Positions 26,880-35,189 of a DNA stretch of 64,000 nt are shown piece after piece (the stretch's first letter is position 1; every line of letters starts with the position of its first letter). Location of the stretch: assembly GCF_000805335.1 (NCBI RefSeq), contig NZ_KN708638.1, positions 2,825,398 through 2,889,397 of the forward strand, in the 5' to 3' direction. The position numbers and the translations under genes were made by a program. The notes under the pieces are model-generated. The model saw only the letters and a list, made by a program, of their open reading frames with translations, was not told where the DNA came from and did no database searches. Source of the stretch: Streptomyces sp. CT34 (lineage in GTDB: Bacteria; Actinomycetota; Actinomycetes; Streptomycetales; Streptomycetaceae).

Positions 26880-28079
26880 ATGAGCGACAGCACCACGCAC
26901 TACGACCTCATCGTGATAGGCGGCGGGCCGATCGGCCTGTCCACGGCCTGGCAGGCCGCGCGGCGCGGCGGCCGCAGAGTACTCGTCCTGGAGCGGTACG
27001 GCTTCATGAACGAGCGGGGCGGGACGAGCGGCGCCGAGCGGCACTGGCGTCTCCAGTACACCGAGCGGGACATCTTCGCGCTGACCCTCGAGGCCCTGCC
27101 GATGTGGCGGGAGCTGGAGTCGCTGACCGGCCGCAAGCTTCTCCACGAGGTGGGCAGCCTGTGGTTCGGCGACACCGAGGTGAAGACCAACGAGGGCCAG
27201 ATCTCCGGGACCGCGCGTGCCATGGACGCACTGGACGTGCCCTACGAGTGGCTGACCGCCCGGGAGATCGAGCGCCGCTACGGCTTCACCGGCCTGCCGG
27301 CCCACTACGAGGGCTTCCTCCAGCGGGACGGCGGCGCCATCGACGTACGCGGCACGGTCGGCGCGGTCTTCCAGCTCTCCCAGCAGCACGGTGCGGTGCT
27401 GCGCGGCAACGAGCGGGTGCTGGCGGTGGACCCGGATCCCGACGGCGTCACCGTGCGGACGGAGGAGCGCACCTACCGCTCGGACAAGGTCGTGCTCACG
27501 AACGGCGCCCACGCCAACGAGCTTGTGGAGGCGTGGGGTTCGAAGCTGGACGTGGGCCTGTACGAACTGCCGCTGGTCACCCTCCGCCAGCGCCGGGCCG
27601 AGCCCGGACGGCCCTTCTGGTTCGCCTTCCAGCAGCCCACGGAGGAGGACACCAACCTGTTCTACGGATTCCCGCCCAACCCGTGGTCGACCAGCGACGA
27701 CATCCGGCTCGGCCCGGTCTTCGAGGTCGACGCGCTGGCGCACGCCGACGACGCCAAGGGCGTACCGGCCCCGCGGCCGGTGGAGCGGGTGACCGACTGG
27801 GCGACCGCGCACATGCCGTGGACCGATCCTCGGCCGGCGGAGCTGTCCACCTGCCTGGCGATGCTGCCCGGGAACCCGGCCCGGCAGTTCTTCCTGGGCG
27901 ACGCCGGCGCCCTGGTGGACGGCGGCGAGAACGTCGTGGTGTCCGTGGCCGGCTGGGGCTTCAAGTTCACCCCGCTGTGGGGGAAGATCTGCGCCGATCT
28001 CGCCCTCGACGGGACCACCGCGTACGACATCGGCCGGCATGCCCTCGTCCCCTCCGAGTCGTCCGGGATCGTCGCATGA
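26880..28079 (+). CDS. FAD-dependent amine oxidase, sarcosine oxidase/NikD-like
   Basis: About 399 residues. The dinucleotide fold GGGPIGLSTAW (14-24) starts the chain, with SGAERHWRLQYTER after it and GWGFKFTPLWGK near the C-terminus as in monomeric sarcosine oxidase relatives. Cys325 in STCLAMLP aligns with the Cys that carries covalent FAD in that family, including NikD. NikD oxidises piperideine-2-carboxylate to picolinate in nikkomycin biosynthesis; with the aminotransferase, ligase and carrier protein this is the natural assignment here. The stop overlaps the next ATG. ATG 26880 is the family-like start; an upstream GTG at 26871 is less likely. Confidence 0.85.
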   Translation: MSDSTTHYDLIVIGGGPIGLSTAWQAARRGGRRVLVLERYGFMNERGGTSGAERHWRLQYTERDIFALTLEALPMWRELESLTGRKLLHEVGSLWFGDTEVKTNEGQISGTARAMDALDVPYEWLTAREIERRYGFTGLPAHYEGFLQRDGGAIDVRGTVGAVFQLSQQHGAVLRGNERVLAVDPDPDGVTVRTEERTYRSDKVVLTNGAHANELVEAWGSKLDVGLYELPLVTLRQRRAEPGRPFWFAFQQPTEEDTNLFYGFPPNPWSTSDDIRLGPVFEVDALAHADDAKGVPAPRPVERVTDWATAHMPWTDPRPAELSTCLAMLPGNPARQFFLGDAGALVDGGENVVVSVAGWGFKFTPLWGKICADLALDGTTAYDIGRHALVPSESSGIVA

Positions 28080-31000
28080 CCTTGCACGACCGAAGCCTCA
28101 CCACGGACCCGGCTGACGGCGGCATCGCCGTCGTCGGGATGGCGGGCCGCTTCCCCGGCGCCGGGGACATCGACGCCTACTGGCGCAATCTGCGGGACGG
28201 CATCGAGTCCATCACGCGGCTGGAGGAGGACGAACTGCTCGCCGAGGGCATCGAGCGGGCGGAGTTCGAGCGGCCGGAATATGTGCGGGCCGCGCCGCTC
28301 CTGGACGGTGTGGACCTCTTCGACGCGCGGTTCTTCGGCTTCAGCCCGCGGGAGGCGGCTCTCCTGGACCCGCAGCAGCGCCTGTTCCTGGAGTGCGCCT
28401 GGCACGCCCTGGAACATGCCGGCATCGACCCGGCGACGGTGCGTTCCGGCGGGGTTTTCGCGGGCGCCAACATGCCCGCATACCTGATGTCCAACCTGCT
28501 GGGCGGCCGGCGGATCGTGCTCGACCCGTCCGTCTTCGAGCTGCAGATCCACAACGACAAGGACTACTTGGCGACCCGCACCGCCCATCAGCTGGGCTTC
28601 ACCGGGCCCGCGCTGTCGGTGCAGACCGCCTGTTCCACGTCGCTGGTCGCGGTGCACGAGGCGGCGCAGTCGCTGCGCACCGGGGTCTGCGATCTCGCCC
28701 TCGCCGGCGGGGTCTGCGTGCGGGTGCCGCACCGGGTGGGATACCGCTACGAGCGCGGTCTGATCTACTCGCCGGACGGGCGCTGCCGCCCATTCGACGC
28801 CGAGGCCCGGGGCACCGTCTTCGGCAGCGGTGCCGGCGTGGTCGCACTGAAGCGGCTCGCCGACGCGGTGGCCGACGGCGACCGGGTACTGGCCGTGCTC
28901 AAGGGCTCCGCGGTCAACAACGACGGTTCCGACAAGGTCGGTTACACCTCCCCCGGCGTCACCGGACAGGAGCGGGTGGTCCTTCAGGCGCTGCGCTCCG
29001 GCGGGGTGGACGCCCGTACCGTCACCGCCGTCGAGGCGCACGGCACCGCCACTCCCATCGGCGACCCCATCGAGATCAAGGCGCTGACCCGCGCCCACCG
29101 GCACTTCACCGAGGACACCGGCTACTGCGCCATCGGCTCGGTGAAGTCCAATATCGGGCACCTGGAGACGGCGGCCGGTATCGCGAGTCTGATCAAGGCC
29201 GTACTGCAGCTGCAACACCGCGAGTTGGCGCCCAGTCTGCACTTCCGTACGCCCAACCCCCGGATCGACTTCGACGCGACACCGTTCCGGGTGACCACCC
29301 GGCGGGTCGCCTGGGAGCCGGGCGGCACCCCGCGCCGCATCGGTGTCAGTTCCTTCGGTATCGGCGGCACCAACGCCCATGTGGTCCTAGAAGAGGCCCC
29401 GGACGCCCGCCCGGCTCCCGGGCCGGCGGCAGGCGACCCCGCCTCGGACCGGCCACAGCTCCTCCTGCTCTCCGCCAGGACGCCGCAGGCGCTGGAGGCG
29501 GCGACGGACCGGCTGGCCGGGCGGTTCGCCGGGCCCGACGCCCCGGAGGCCGCCGACGCCGCATACACCCTGCAGACCGGCAGGCAGCCGATGCGCCACC
29601 GCCGCACGGTCCTCGTCCCGCCCGACCCGGCACGGGCCGCGGCGCTGCTCGGCGGCGCGGACCCCGGCCGCTCACGCCAGGGGGACGCGGGCACCGGGCT
29701 TCCGCGCACGGTGTTCCTCTTCCCCGGCCAGGGCACGCAGTACCCCGCGATGGGCCACGGCCTGTACCGGGCGGATCCGGGCTTCGCCGCCGACATCGAC
29801 CGCTCGGCCCGGCTGCTGCGCGCCGAACTCGGCCTCGATCTGCGCGAGGTGCTGTACGGCACGGCCGCCGATGCGGAACGGCTGACGTCGACGGAGGTGG
29901 CGCAACCCGCGCTGTTCGCCACCGAGTACGCGCTGGCGCAGCTGCTGCTGCGCTGGGGTGTGGCGCCCGACGACATGGTGGGCCACAGCGTCGGCGAGCT
30001 CACCGCCGCGTGCGTGGCCGGGGTGCTGCCGCTGGAGGACGCGCTGCGCCTGGTCGCGCTGCGCGGACGGCTGATGCGCGAGCAGCCGCCGGGAGCGATG
30101 CTGTCGGTCGAGGCCGCCGAGGAGGCGGTCGTACCGCTGCTGCCGCCGGGGGTGTCCGTCGCCGCGGTCAACGCTCCCGCCCTGTGCGTGGCCGCCGGGC
30201 CCGAGGAGGGCGTGGCCACGCTGGAGCGCGCACTGGCCGACGCGGGGGTGGCGGCGCGGCGGCTGCACACCTCGCACGCCTTCCACTCGGCGATGATGGA
30301 CCCGGTGGTCGGCCCGCTGACCGAGGCGGTACGCGGCGCCGCCCTCTCCCCGGGCGAGCGGCCGTTCGTCTCCGGGGTGACCGGGGAGCCGATCACCCCC
30401 GAGCAGGCCACCGACCCGGCTTACTGGGGCGCCCACGCCCGCCGGCCGGTGCGTTTCGCCGACGCGGTCCGCACCGCGGCGTCCAAGGGCCGTACCGTGC
30501 TCGTCGAGGTCGGGCCCGGTACCGCGCTGTCCACTCTCTCCAGGGCGGCCCTGGCCGGCCGGCGGGGGATCTCCGCGGTCCGCACGATGCGCCGGCCCGG
30601 TGAGGCGGGCGACGACCTGGAGACGCTGCTGCTCGGGGTCGGGGACCTGTGGCTGGCGGGCGGCGAGGTGCGATGGCGGGCGCTGCACGACGGGCCGCGG
30701 CGCCGGGCCACGCTGCCCGGCTATCCGTTCCAGCGGGAGCGCCACTGGATCGGGCCGGGCGGCGGGCAGGGGACGGCGGGCACGCCCGCGGAAGCCGCCG
30801 GCGTGCGGCCCGCGCCCCCGGAGCCGAAGGAAAACAAGGGAAACCGCGCCGAGGAGCGCTCGACGCGCCCCGCCGGCCTGCGGTCCGGCTACACCGCCCC
30901 GCGCGACGAGACCGAGAAGCGGATCGTGGCACTGTGGGAGGAGTTCCTCGGGTTCGAGGGCATAGGCGTCCACGACGACTTCTTCGAACTGGGCGGGCAC

Positions 31001-31153
31001 TCCCTGCTGGGCACCCAGTTGGTGAACCGGATGCCGGACACACTGGGTGTGACGGTGTCCCTGCGGGAGCTGCTGTCGCACCCGACGCCCGCACAGCTCG
31101 CTGCGGTCGTCACGGCCGCCGTGGCGGCCCGGGCGGCGGCCGAATCACCCTAG
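28076..31153 (+). CDS. modular polyketide synthase, KS-AT-ACP
   Basis: 1025 residues, one extension module without reductive domains. The ketosynthase (about 15-440) has Cys186 in TACSTSL, His322 in EAHGTAT and His362 in NIGHLETAAG. The acyltransferase (about 550-840) has Ser638 in GHSVGEL and HAFH, the signature for malonyl-CoA. The ACP (about 940-1015) has Ser976 in ELGGHSLLG. No thioesterase domain and no docking helices are obvious. The ATG overlaps the oxidase stop (ATGA). The same frame is open 400 codons upstream through the oxidase gene, a high-GC artefact. Likely action: one condensation of malonate onto the ring acid held on the free carrier protein, leaving a beta-keto thioester. 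Confidence 0.93.
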   Translation: MTLHDRSLTTDPADGGIAVVGMAGRFPGAGDIDAYWRNLRDGIESITRLEEDELLAEGIERAEFERPEYVRAAPLLDGVDLFDARFFGFSPREAALLDPQQRLFLECAWHALEHAGIDPATVRSGGVFAGANMPAYLMSNLLGGRRIVLDPSVFELQIHNDKDYLATRTAHQLGFTGPALSVQTACSTSLVAVHEAAQSLRTGVCDLALAGGVCVRVPHRVGYRYERGLIYSPDGRCRPFDAEARGTVFGSGAGVVALKRLADAVADGDRVLAVLKGSAVNNDGSDKVGYTSPGVTGQERVVLQALRSGGVDARTVTAVEAHGTATPIGDPIEIKALTRAHRHFTEDTGYCAIGSVKSNIGHLETAAGIASLIKAVLQLQHRELAPSLHFRTPNPRIDFDATPFRVTTRRVAWEPGGTPRRIGVSSFGIGGTNAHVVLEEAPDARPAPGPAAGDPASDRPQLLLLSARTPQALEAATDRLAGRFAGPDAPEAADAAYTLQTGRQPMRHRRTVLVPPDPARAAALLGGADPGRSRQGDAGTGLPRTVFLFPGQGTQYPAMGHGLYRADPGFAADIDRSARLLRAELGLDLREVLYGTAADAERLTSTEVAQPALFATEYALAQLLLRWGVAPDDMVGHSVGELTAACVAGVLPLEDALRLVALRGRLMREQPPGAMLSVEAAEEAVVPLLPPGVSVAAVNAPALCVAAGPEEGVATLERALADAGVAARRLHTSHAFHSAMMDPVVGPLTEAVRGAALSPGERPFVSGVTGEPITPEQATDPAYWGAHARRPVRFADAVRTAASKGRTVLVEVGPGTALSTLSRAALAGRRGISAVRTMRRPGEAGDDLETLLLGVGDLWLAGGEVRWRALHDGPRRRATLPGYPFQRERHWIGPGGGQGTAGTPAEAAGVRPAPPEPKENKGNRAEERSTRPAGLRSGYTAPRDETEKRIVALWEEFLGFEGIGVHDDFFELGGHSLLGTQLVNRMPDTLGVTVSLRELLSHPTPAQLAAVVTAAVAARAAAESP

Positions 31154-31169
31154 AGAGCCACTGCGACAG

Positions 31170-31211
31170 CCCGTGGGGCCGGCGGTCCCCCCTCGCCGCC
31201 GGTCTCACGGG
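31170..31211. terminator. bidirectional hairpin between convergent genes
   Basis: CCGGCGG (31179-31185) pairs with CCGCCGG (31196-31202), with an outer stem CCCGTG/CACGGG (31170-31175 and 31206-31211). It lies between the polyketide synthase stop and the stop of the oppositely oriented CGNR gene and overlaps the latter's last codon. Confidence 0.6.
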
Positions 31212-31735
31212 TGCTGTGCCGCCCGCCTGGCCCGGAAGCGGCGCACGGCGTCGCGGTTCGCGCAGGCATGGGAGCAGTAGCGTTGCCGGCCGCCCCGTGT
31301 GAAGTCGCCGTAGGCGCGGCCGCATTCGGCCAGGGCGCAGCGGCTGAGGCGGTCCATACCGCGCCCGGTCAGGTGCAGGGCGGTGCCCACGCTGACCACC
31401 GCCCGCACCACACTGGCCAGGCCCAGGCCGTCGGCGCGGTAGTGGATGTGCCAGCCGCCGTCGGCGTGGTCGGTGAGCCGGGGGTGTGTGGACGAGCTCG
31501 TCAGCAGCTCATTGAGCAGGGCGGCCCGCCGCTCGGGGGTGCCGGCGTCGACCACCGCGAGCCAGCGCGGGATGAACTCCAGGATCTCCGCCAGGTCCTC
31601 GTCACCCACCGGACGGTCGATCACCATCCCGGCCGCGACGCAGCGTTCGGCGAATTCCCCGGGGGAGCACGGCGGCGTGGCCGCGAGGTCCAGGATGAGC
31701 CGTACGGGATCTTCCCCGTAAGGGTTCTGTTGCAT
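31205..31735 (-). CDS. CGNR zinc-finger (ABATE-domain) transcription regulator
   Basis: 176 residues. An N-terminal ABATE-like helical domain with LILDLAAT is followed by a C-terminal zinc finger: CALAECGRAYGDF, then YCSHACANRDAVRRFRARR, which is the CGNR pattern with four zinc-binding positions. Start at ATG 31735; the longer frame runs into the divergent gene's start. It is divergent from the exporter at 31794 with a 58-base gap, the usual arrangement of a repressor with the transporter it controls. Confidence 0.85.
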   Translation of the reverse strand: MQQNPYGEDPVRLILDLAATPPCSPGEFAERCVAAGMVIDRPVGDEDLAEILEFIPRWLAVVDAGTPERRAALLNELLTSSSTHPRLTDHADGGWHIHYRADGLGLASVVRAVVSVGTALHLTGRGMDRLSRCALAECGRAYGDFTRGGRQRYCSHACANRDAVRRFRARRAAQHP

Positions 31736-31793
31736 AAGACCATTACAGCAGGCTTGTTCCGGAAGGCTCCAGGCCCCGGAAGGAAGCACATCG

Positions 31794-33176
31794 ATGCGCA
31801 AATGGCTGCCACTCGTCGCCACCTGCTTGGGAACGTTCATGCTGCTCGTCTACTCGACGATCGTGACGGTGGCAATCCCCAGCGTGGCCCGCGACCTGCA
31901 CGCGAGCTTCGGCTCCCTGCAGTGGATCGTCGACGTCTACACCCTCGCCCTGGCCGGGCTGCTGCTCGGCATGGGATCGCTCGGCGACAACCTCGGGCGC
32001 AAACGCCTCTACCTGGCCGGCCTGGGGGTCTTCGGAGTCTCCACACTTATCTGCGGACTGGCCGGCGACGTCAGCGTGCTGATCGCCGCGCGTGCGGTAC
32101 AGGGCCTCGCCGGTGCCGCGATGTTCTCGACCCTGCTGCCCCTGATCGGGCTCACCTACACCGGACGCGACAAGGGTGTGGCCTTCGCGGTCTGGGGCGC
32201 GGTCGCCGGTGCCGCCGCCGGTATCGGCAACGTCGCGGGCGGGGTCCTGACGCAGTTCCTGTCCTGGCAGTGGATCTTCTTCGGCGGGGTGCCGGTCTGC
32301 GTGATCACGGTGGCGCTGTCCGCCGCGGTGCTGATCGACGACACCAGCACCGCGACCCGCATCGACTACCCGGGCATCGCCACCTTCACGCTGGCGGCGA
32401 TCGGCGTCACCTTCGGCATCATCCGCGGCGGCGAGCAGGGGTGGGGCGCCACCTCCGCAGTGCTCGGCCTCGCCGCCGGCGTGGTGATGCTCATCGCGTT
32501 CGTCCTCGTCGAGCGGGCCAGCAGCAACCCGATGCTCTCGCTGGAACTGTTCCGCAAGCGGGAGTTCAACGGAACGCTGGTCGCGGCCATGGGGTACTAC
32601 CTCGCCGGATTCGGGGCACTGCCGGTCATGTCGATCTGGCTGCAGGACAGCGTGGGACTCACCTCGCTGCCCACGGCCCTGGTCATCACGGTGCAGCCGG
32701 TGGCGTTCTTCGCCACCTCCGCCGTGGTCGGCAGCGCACTGCACCGGCTTCCCTCGCACTGGACGCTCGGCGGCGGCACGGTGGCAGTGGGCGTGGGCAA
32801 CGTCCTCATGCTGACGGTCGACGCGGGCTCGTCCTGGTCGGCGCTGATACCCGGACTGCTCCTCACTGGTATCGGCGCGGGCATCGTCTCCCCCGTGCTG
32901 CCCGCCATCGCCATGTCCGCCGCACCCGCGGCGCAGAGCGGGGTCGCCTCCGCCGCGGCCAACTGTGCGCGCCAGCTCGGCCTGGCGCTGGGCATCGCCG
33001 TACTCGGCTCCGTATTCCACCAGTTCTCCTCCGGCACGGGCGGCGCCGACCTGCACGCGGAGTACGCGAACGGGCTGTCCGCGGTATTCGTGGTAGCGGG
33101 CGCCGTCGGGCTGGTGAGCGGGCTGCTCGCGCTCTGGCTGCTCAAGGCACGGCGCCCCGCCGTCCAGCCGGCCTAG
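31794..33176 (+). CDS. MFS drug exporter (DHA2, EmrB/QacA type)
   Basis: 460 residues with about 14 hydrophobic segments. It has the MFS motif A-like GSLGDNLGRKRLYLAG and RAVQGLAGAAMFSTLLPLI, the motif C region with GIGNVAGGVL. It is most likely the efflux pump for the cluster product and is under the divergent CGNR regulator. A perfect 36-base palindrome follows the stop. Confidence 0.9.
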   Translation: MRKWLPLVATCLGTFMLLVYSTIVTVAIPSVARDLHASFGSLQWIVDVYTLALAGLLLGMGSLGDNLGRKRLYLAGLGVFGVSTLICGLAGDVSVLIAARAVQGLAGAAMFSTLLPLIGLTYTGRDKGVAFAVWGAVAGAAAGIGNVAGGVLTQFLSWQWIFFGGVPVCVITVALSAAVLIDDTSTATRIDYPGIATFTLAAIGVTFGIIRGGEQGWGATSAVLGLAAGVVMLIAFVLVERASSNPMLSLELFRKREFNGTLVAAMGYYLAGFGALPVMSIWLQDSVGLTSLPTALVITVQPVAFFATSAVVGSALHRLPSHWTLGGGTVAVGVGNVLMLTVDAGSSWSALIPGLLLTGIGAGIVSPVLPAIAMSAAPAAQSGVASAAANCARQLGLALGIAVLGSVFHQFSSGTGGADLHAEYANGLSAVFVVAGAVGLVSGLLALWLLKARRPAVQPA

Positions 33177-33192
33177 GGCTGCCCGCAGTATC

Positions 33193-33228
33193 GGTGCCCG
33201 GCACCCGGAGCTCCGGGTGCCGGGCACC
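33193..33228. terminator. perfect 36-base palindrome
   Basis: GGTGCCCGGCACCCGGAG is followed at once by its exact reverse complement. It lies 16 bases after the exporter stop and should form a very stable hairpin that ends that transcript. Confidence 0.8.
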
Positions 33229-33399
33229 AACCTGCTTGCCCCGCAGGGGCGTTGAGACCCCTTCCTTGAACACCCGGGTTTCGTTGACACCTCTCACGGG
33301 CTCGCTGACGATCTATCCGGTCGTCCGTATGCGCGAAGAGCGCGACGCCGCGCGGAACTGGCCGCGCAGACCGCTAACCGGCGAAGGGACCTGAGCCCG

Positions 33400-34425
33400 A
33401 TGGCAACACAACCGCCTCAGATCGAACTCTCCGTGACCGAGCCGCTGGACGCGGCAGTCGACGAGACCAACGCGCTCGCCCTGTATCCGGGGCTGCGCGA
33501 ATTCCGGGCCACCCTGGGCGGTACACCGCTCGTCGAGGTGCCCGGCCCGCCCGGCGGGGCGAAGATCATGGCCAAGTACGAGCTCCGGAACCCGTCCGGC
33601 TCCGCCAAGGACCGCCCGGCGTACTCCATGCTCTGCCGTGCCATCAACGAACACGCGGGCAAGGAGGGCCCGTTGAAGGTCGTGGACTGCTCGGGCGGCA
33701 ACATGGCCCGCGCGCTGACGGGACTCAACAAGGTCACCGGGATCCCGGTCCGGGCCGTGATGCCCGATTCGGTACCGCAGAGCCTGCTGACCCACCTCTC
33801 CGAGGGGGGAACCGTCATCGACCTGGTGCCCGCGTCCGAGTTCCCGCTCGCCATCATGCGGCGCGCCTCGGAGATCGCGGAGGAGGACCCGAGCTGGACG
33901 CTGCTGGCGCAGCACCGGAACATGGCGAATGTCGCCGCGCACCAGTTCTTCACCGGCCGGGAGATCGTGGGCCAGCTCGACGGCGCCCGCCCCAGTGCCG
34001 TGGTGGCGGCGGTGGGCAGCGGCGGCATGCTCGCCGGGGTGACCCGGGCGTTGCGGGGTATCGCCCCCGGCCTCTCGGTCGTCGGCGTGACGCCCGCCGA
34101 GCTTCCGTACGGGACGCCCGAACCCCCCAACGCCCGGCCGAAGTTCGCCGGTGCCGGCGGAATGACCTACGGGATGCGCCAGCCGTTCGTGGAGAAGCTG
34201 CTCCCGGAGTTCGAGAGCGCCCAGGTCTCGCACCCCGAGGCGTTCCGGGCGATGTACGACTTCTGGCAGGAGACCGGCACCAGGATCGGCTCCTCGGCCG
34301 GCGCCAGCTGGCTGATCGCGCGGGAGAAGGCGAAGAACCTCGGCCCCGACGACCTCGTGGTCACGGTCTTCGCGGACTCCGGCTCGAAGGAGGACTGGGA
34401 GAAGGCAGAAAGCATGGGGAACTGA
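33400..34425 (+). CDS. divergent cysteine synthase-like PLP enzyme
   Basis: 341 residues, fold type II PLP enzyme. The cofactor lysine is Lys70 in NPSGSAKDRPA, and GSGGMLAGVTRAL forms the glycine-rich phosphate loop. Several canonical CysK motifs are changed: the substrate loop TSGNTG appears as CSGGNMARA, and the GIGAG region as FAGAGGMTYG. It therefore may not be a plain cysteine synthase; relatives make beta-substituted alanines such as 2,3-diaminopropionate precursors or cyanoalanine. The serine acetyltransferase follows after three bases, so O-acetylserine is the likely substrate. Confidence 0.8.
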   Translation: MATQPPQIELSVTEPLDAAVDETNALALYPGLREFRATLGGTPLVEVPGPPGGAKIMAKYELRNPSGSAKDRPAYSMLCRAINEHAGKEGPLKVVDCSGGNMARALTGLNKVTGIPVRAVMPDSVPQSLLTHLSEGGTVIDLVPASEFPLAIMRRASEIAEEDPSWTLLAQHRNMANVAAHQFFTGREIVGQLDGARPSAVVAAVGSGGMLAGVTRALRGIAPGLSVVGVTPAELPYGTPEPPNARPKFAGAGGMTYGMRQPFVEKLLPEFESAQVSHPEAFRAMYDFWQETGTRIGSSAGASWLIAREKAKNLGPDDLVVTVFADSGSKEDWEKAESMGN

Positions 34426-34428
34426 GTC

Positions 34429-35067
34429 ATGCTCCAGTCGAAACCCGACCGGGAACCGGGCGCGGCCGGCGTGCCGTTCGGCGGCCGGCGCACGGGGGAC
34501 GGCCCGCTGTCGCGGATGCTCGAGGACATCGACACGACGCTGGCCCGCGACCCCTCGATCGCCTCCCGGGCGGAGGCGGTGTTCCACTCCACACTGCCCG
34601 CGCTGTGGATCTACCGCGTCGCGCACCACCTGTACGGCCGGCGGCACCGGATCGCCGCCCGCGTCATGACCAGCTGCGCACGGGTGCTGACCGGCATCGA
34701 GATCCACCCGGGGGCCCGGATCGGCCGGCGGCTGTTCATCGACCACGGCACCGGCGTGGTGATCGGCGAGACCGCCGTGGTGGGCGACGACGTCACCATC
34801 TACCAGCAGGTCACGCTGGGCGCCGTCGGGTGGTGGCGGGACACGCTGCGGCCCCGCGGCGACCGGCGCCACCCGAAGGTCGGCGACCGTGTCACGCTCG
34901 GCGTGAACGCCACTGTTCTCGGGCCGCTGACCATCGGCGACGACGCCCTGATCGGTGCGCACGCCCTGGTGCTCGACGATGTGGCGCCCGGCCGCCGCAT
35001 CATGGGTGAGCCCACCGTCGCCCGCCCCCGGAAAAAGGCGGACATCTCCCGGGCGGACAGCGCCTGA
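34429..35067 (+). CDS. cysE: serine O-acetyltransferase
   Basis: 212 residues. A short N-terminal helical domain (IYRVAHHLYGRRHRIAARVM) is followed by left-handed beta-helix hexapeptide repeats: GIEIHPGARIG, FIDHGTGVVIGETAVVGDDVTIYQQVTLG, with the catalytic His in IDHGTG. This is the short EpsC/CysE type. It makes O-acetylserine from serine and acetyl-CoA. The start is only three bases after the PLP enzyme's stop, and the first 28 residues are not conserved, so a later start is possible. Confidence 0.88.
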   Translation: MLQSKPDREPGAAGVPFGGRRTGDGPLSRMLEDIDTTLARDPSIASRAEAVFHSTLPALWIYRVAHHLYGRRHRIAARVMTSCARVLTGIEIHPGARIGRRLFIDHGTGVVIGETAVVGDDVTIYQQVTLGAVGWWRDTLRPRGDRRHPKVGDRVTLGVNATVLGPLTIGDDALIGAHALVLDDVAPGRRIMGEPTVARPRKKADISRADSA

Positions 35068-35189
35068 ACAACGCCGGCTCCACAGGGCAGTTGGCCGGTA
35101 AACGCCCGTGCAAGGCAGGGGCGGCCGGGGCGGAATATAGGGTGGTCTTTGTCGGAGTCACCGGTACCACGGTGACCTGCACAGCCCCG

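Noticed and set aside
26867..28075. 400-codon upstream extension of the polyketide synthase frame
   Set aside because: It lies wholly inside the oxidase gene in another frame, is Arg/Gly/Ala-rich without domains, and the coupled ATG at 28076 begins the ketosynthase.
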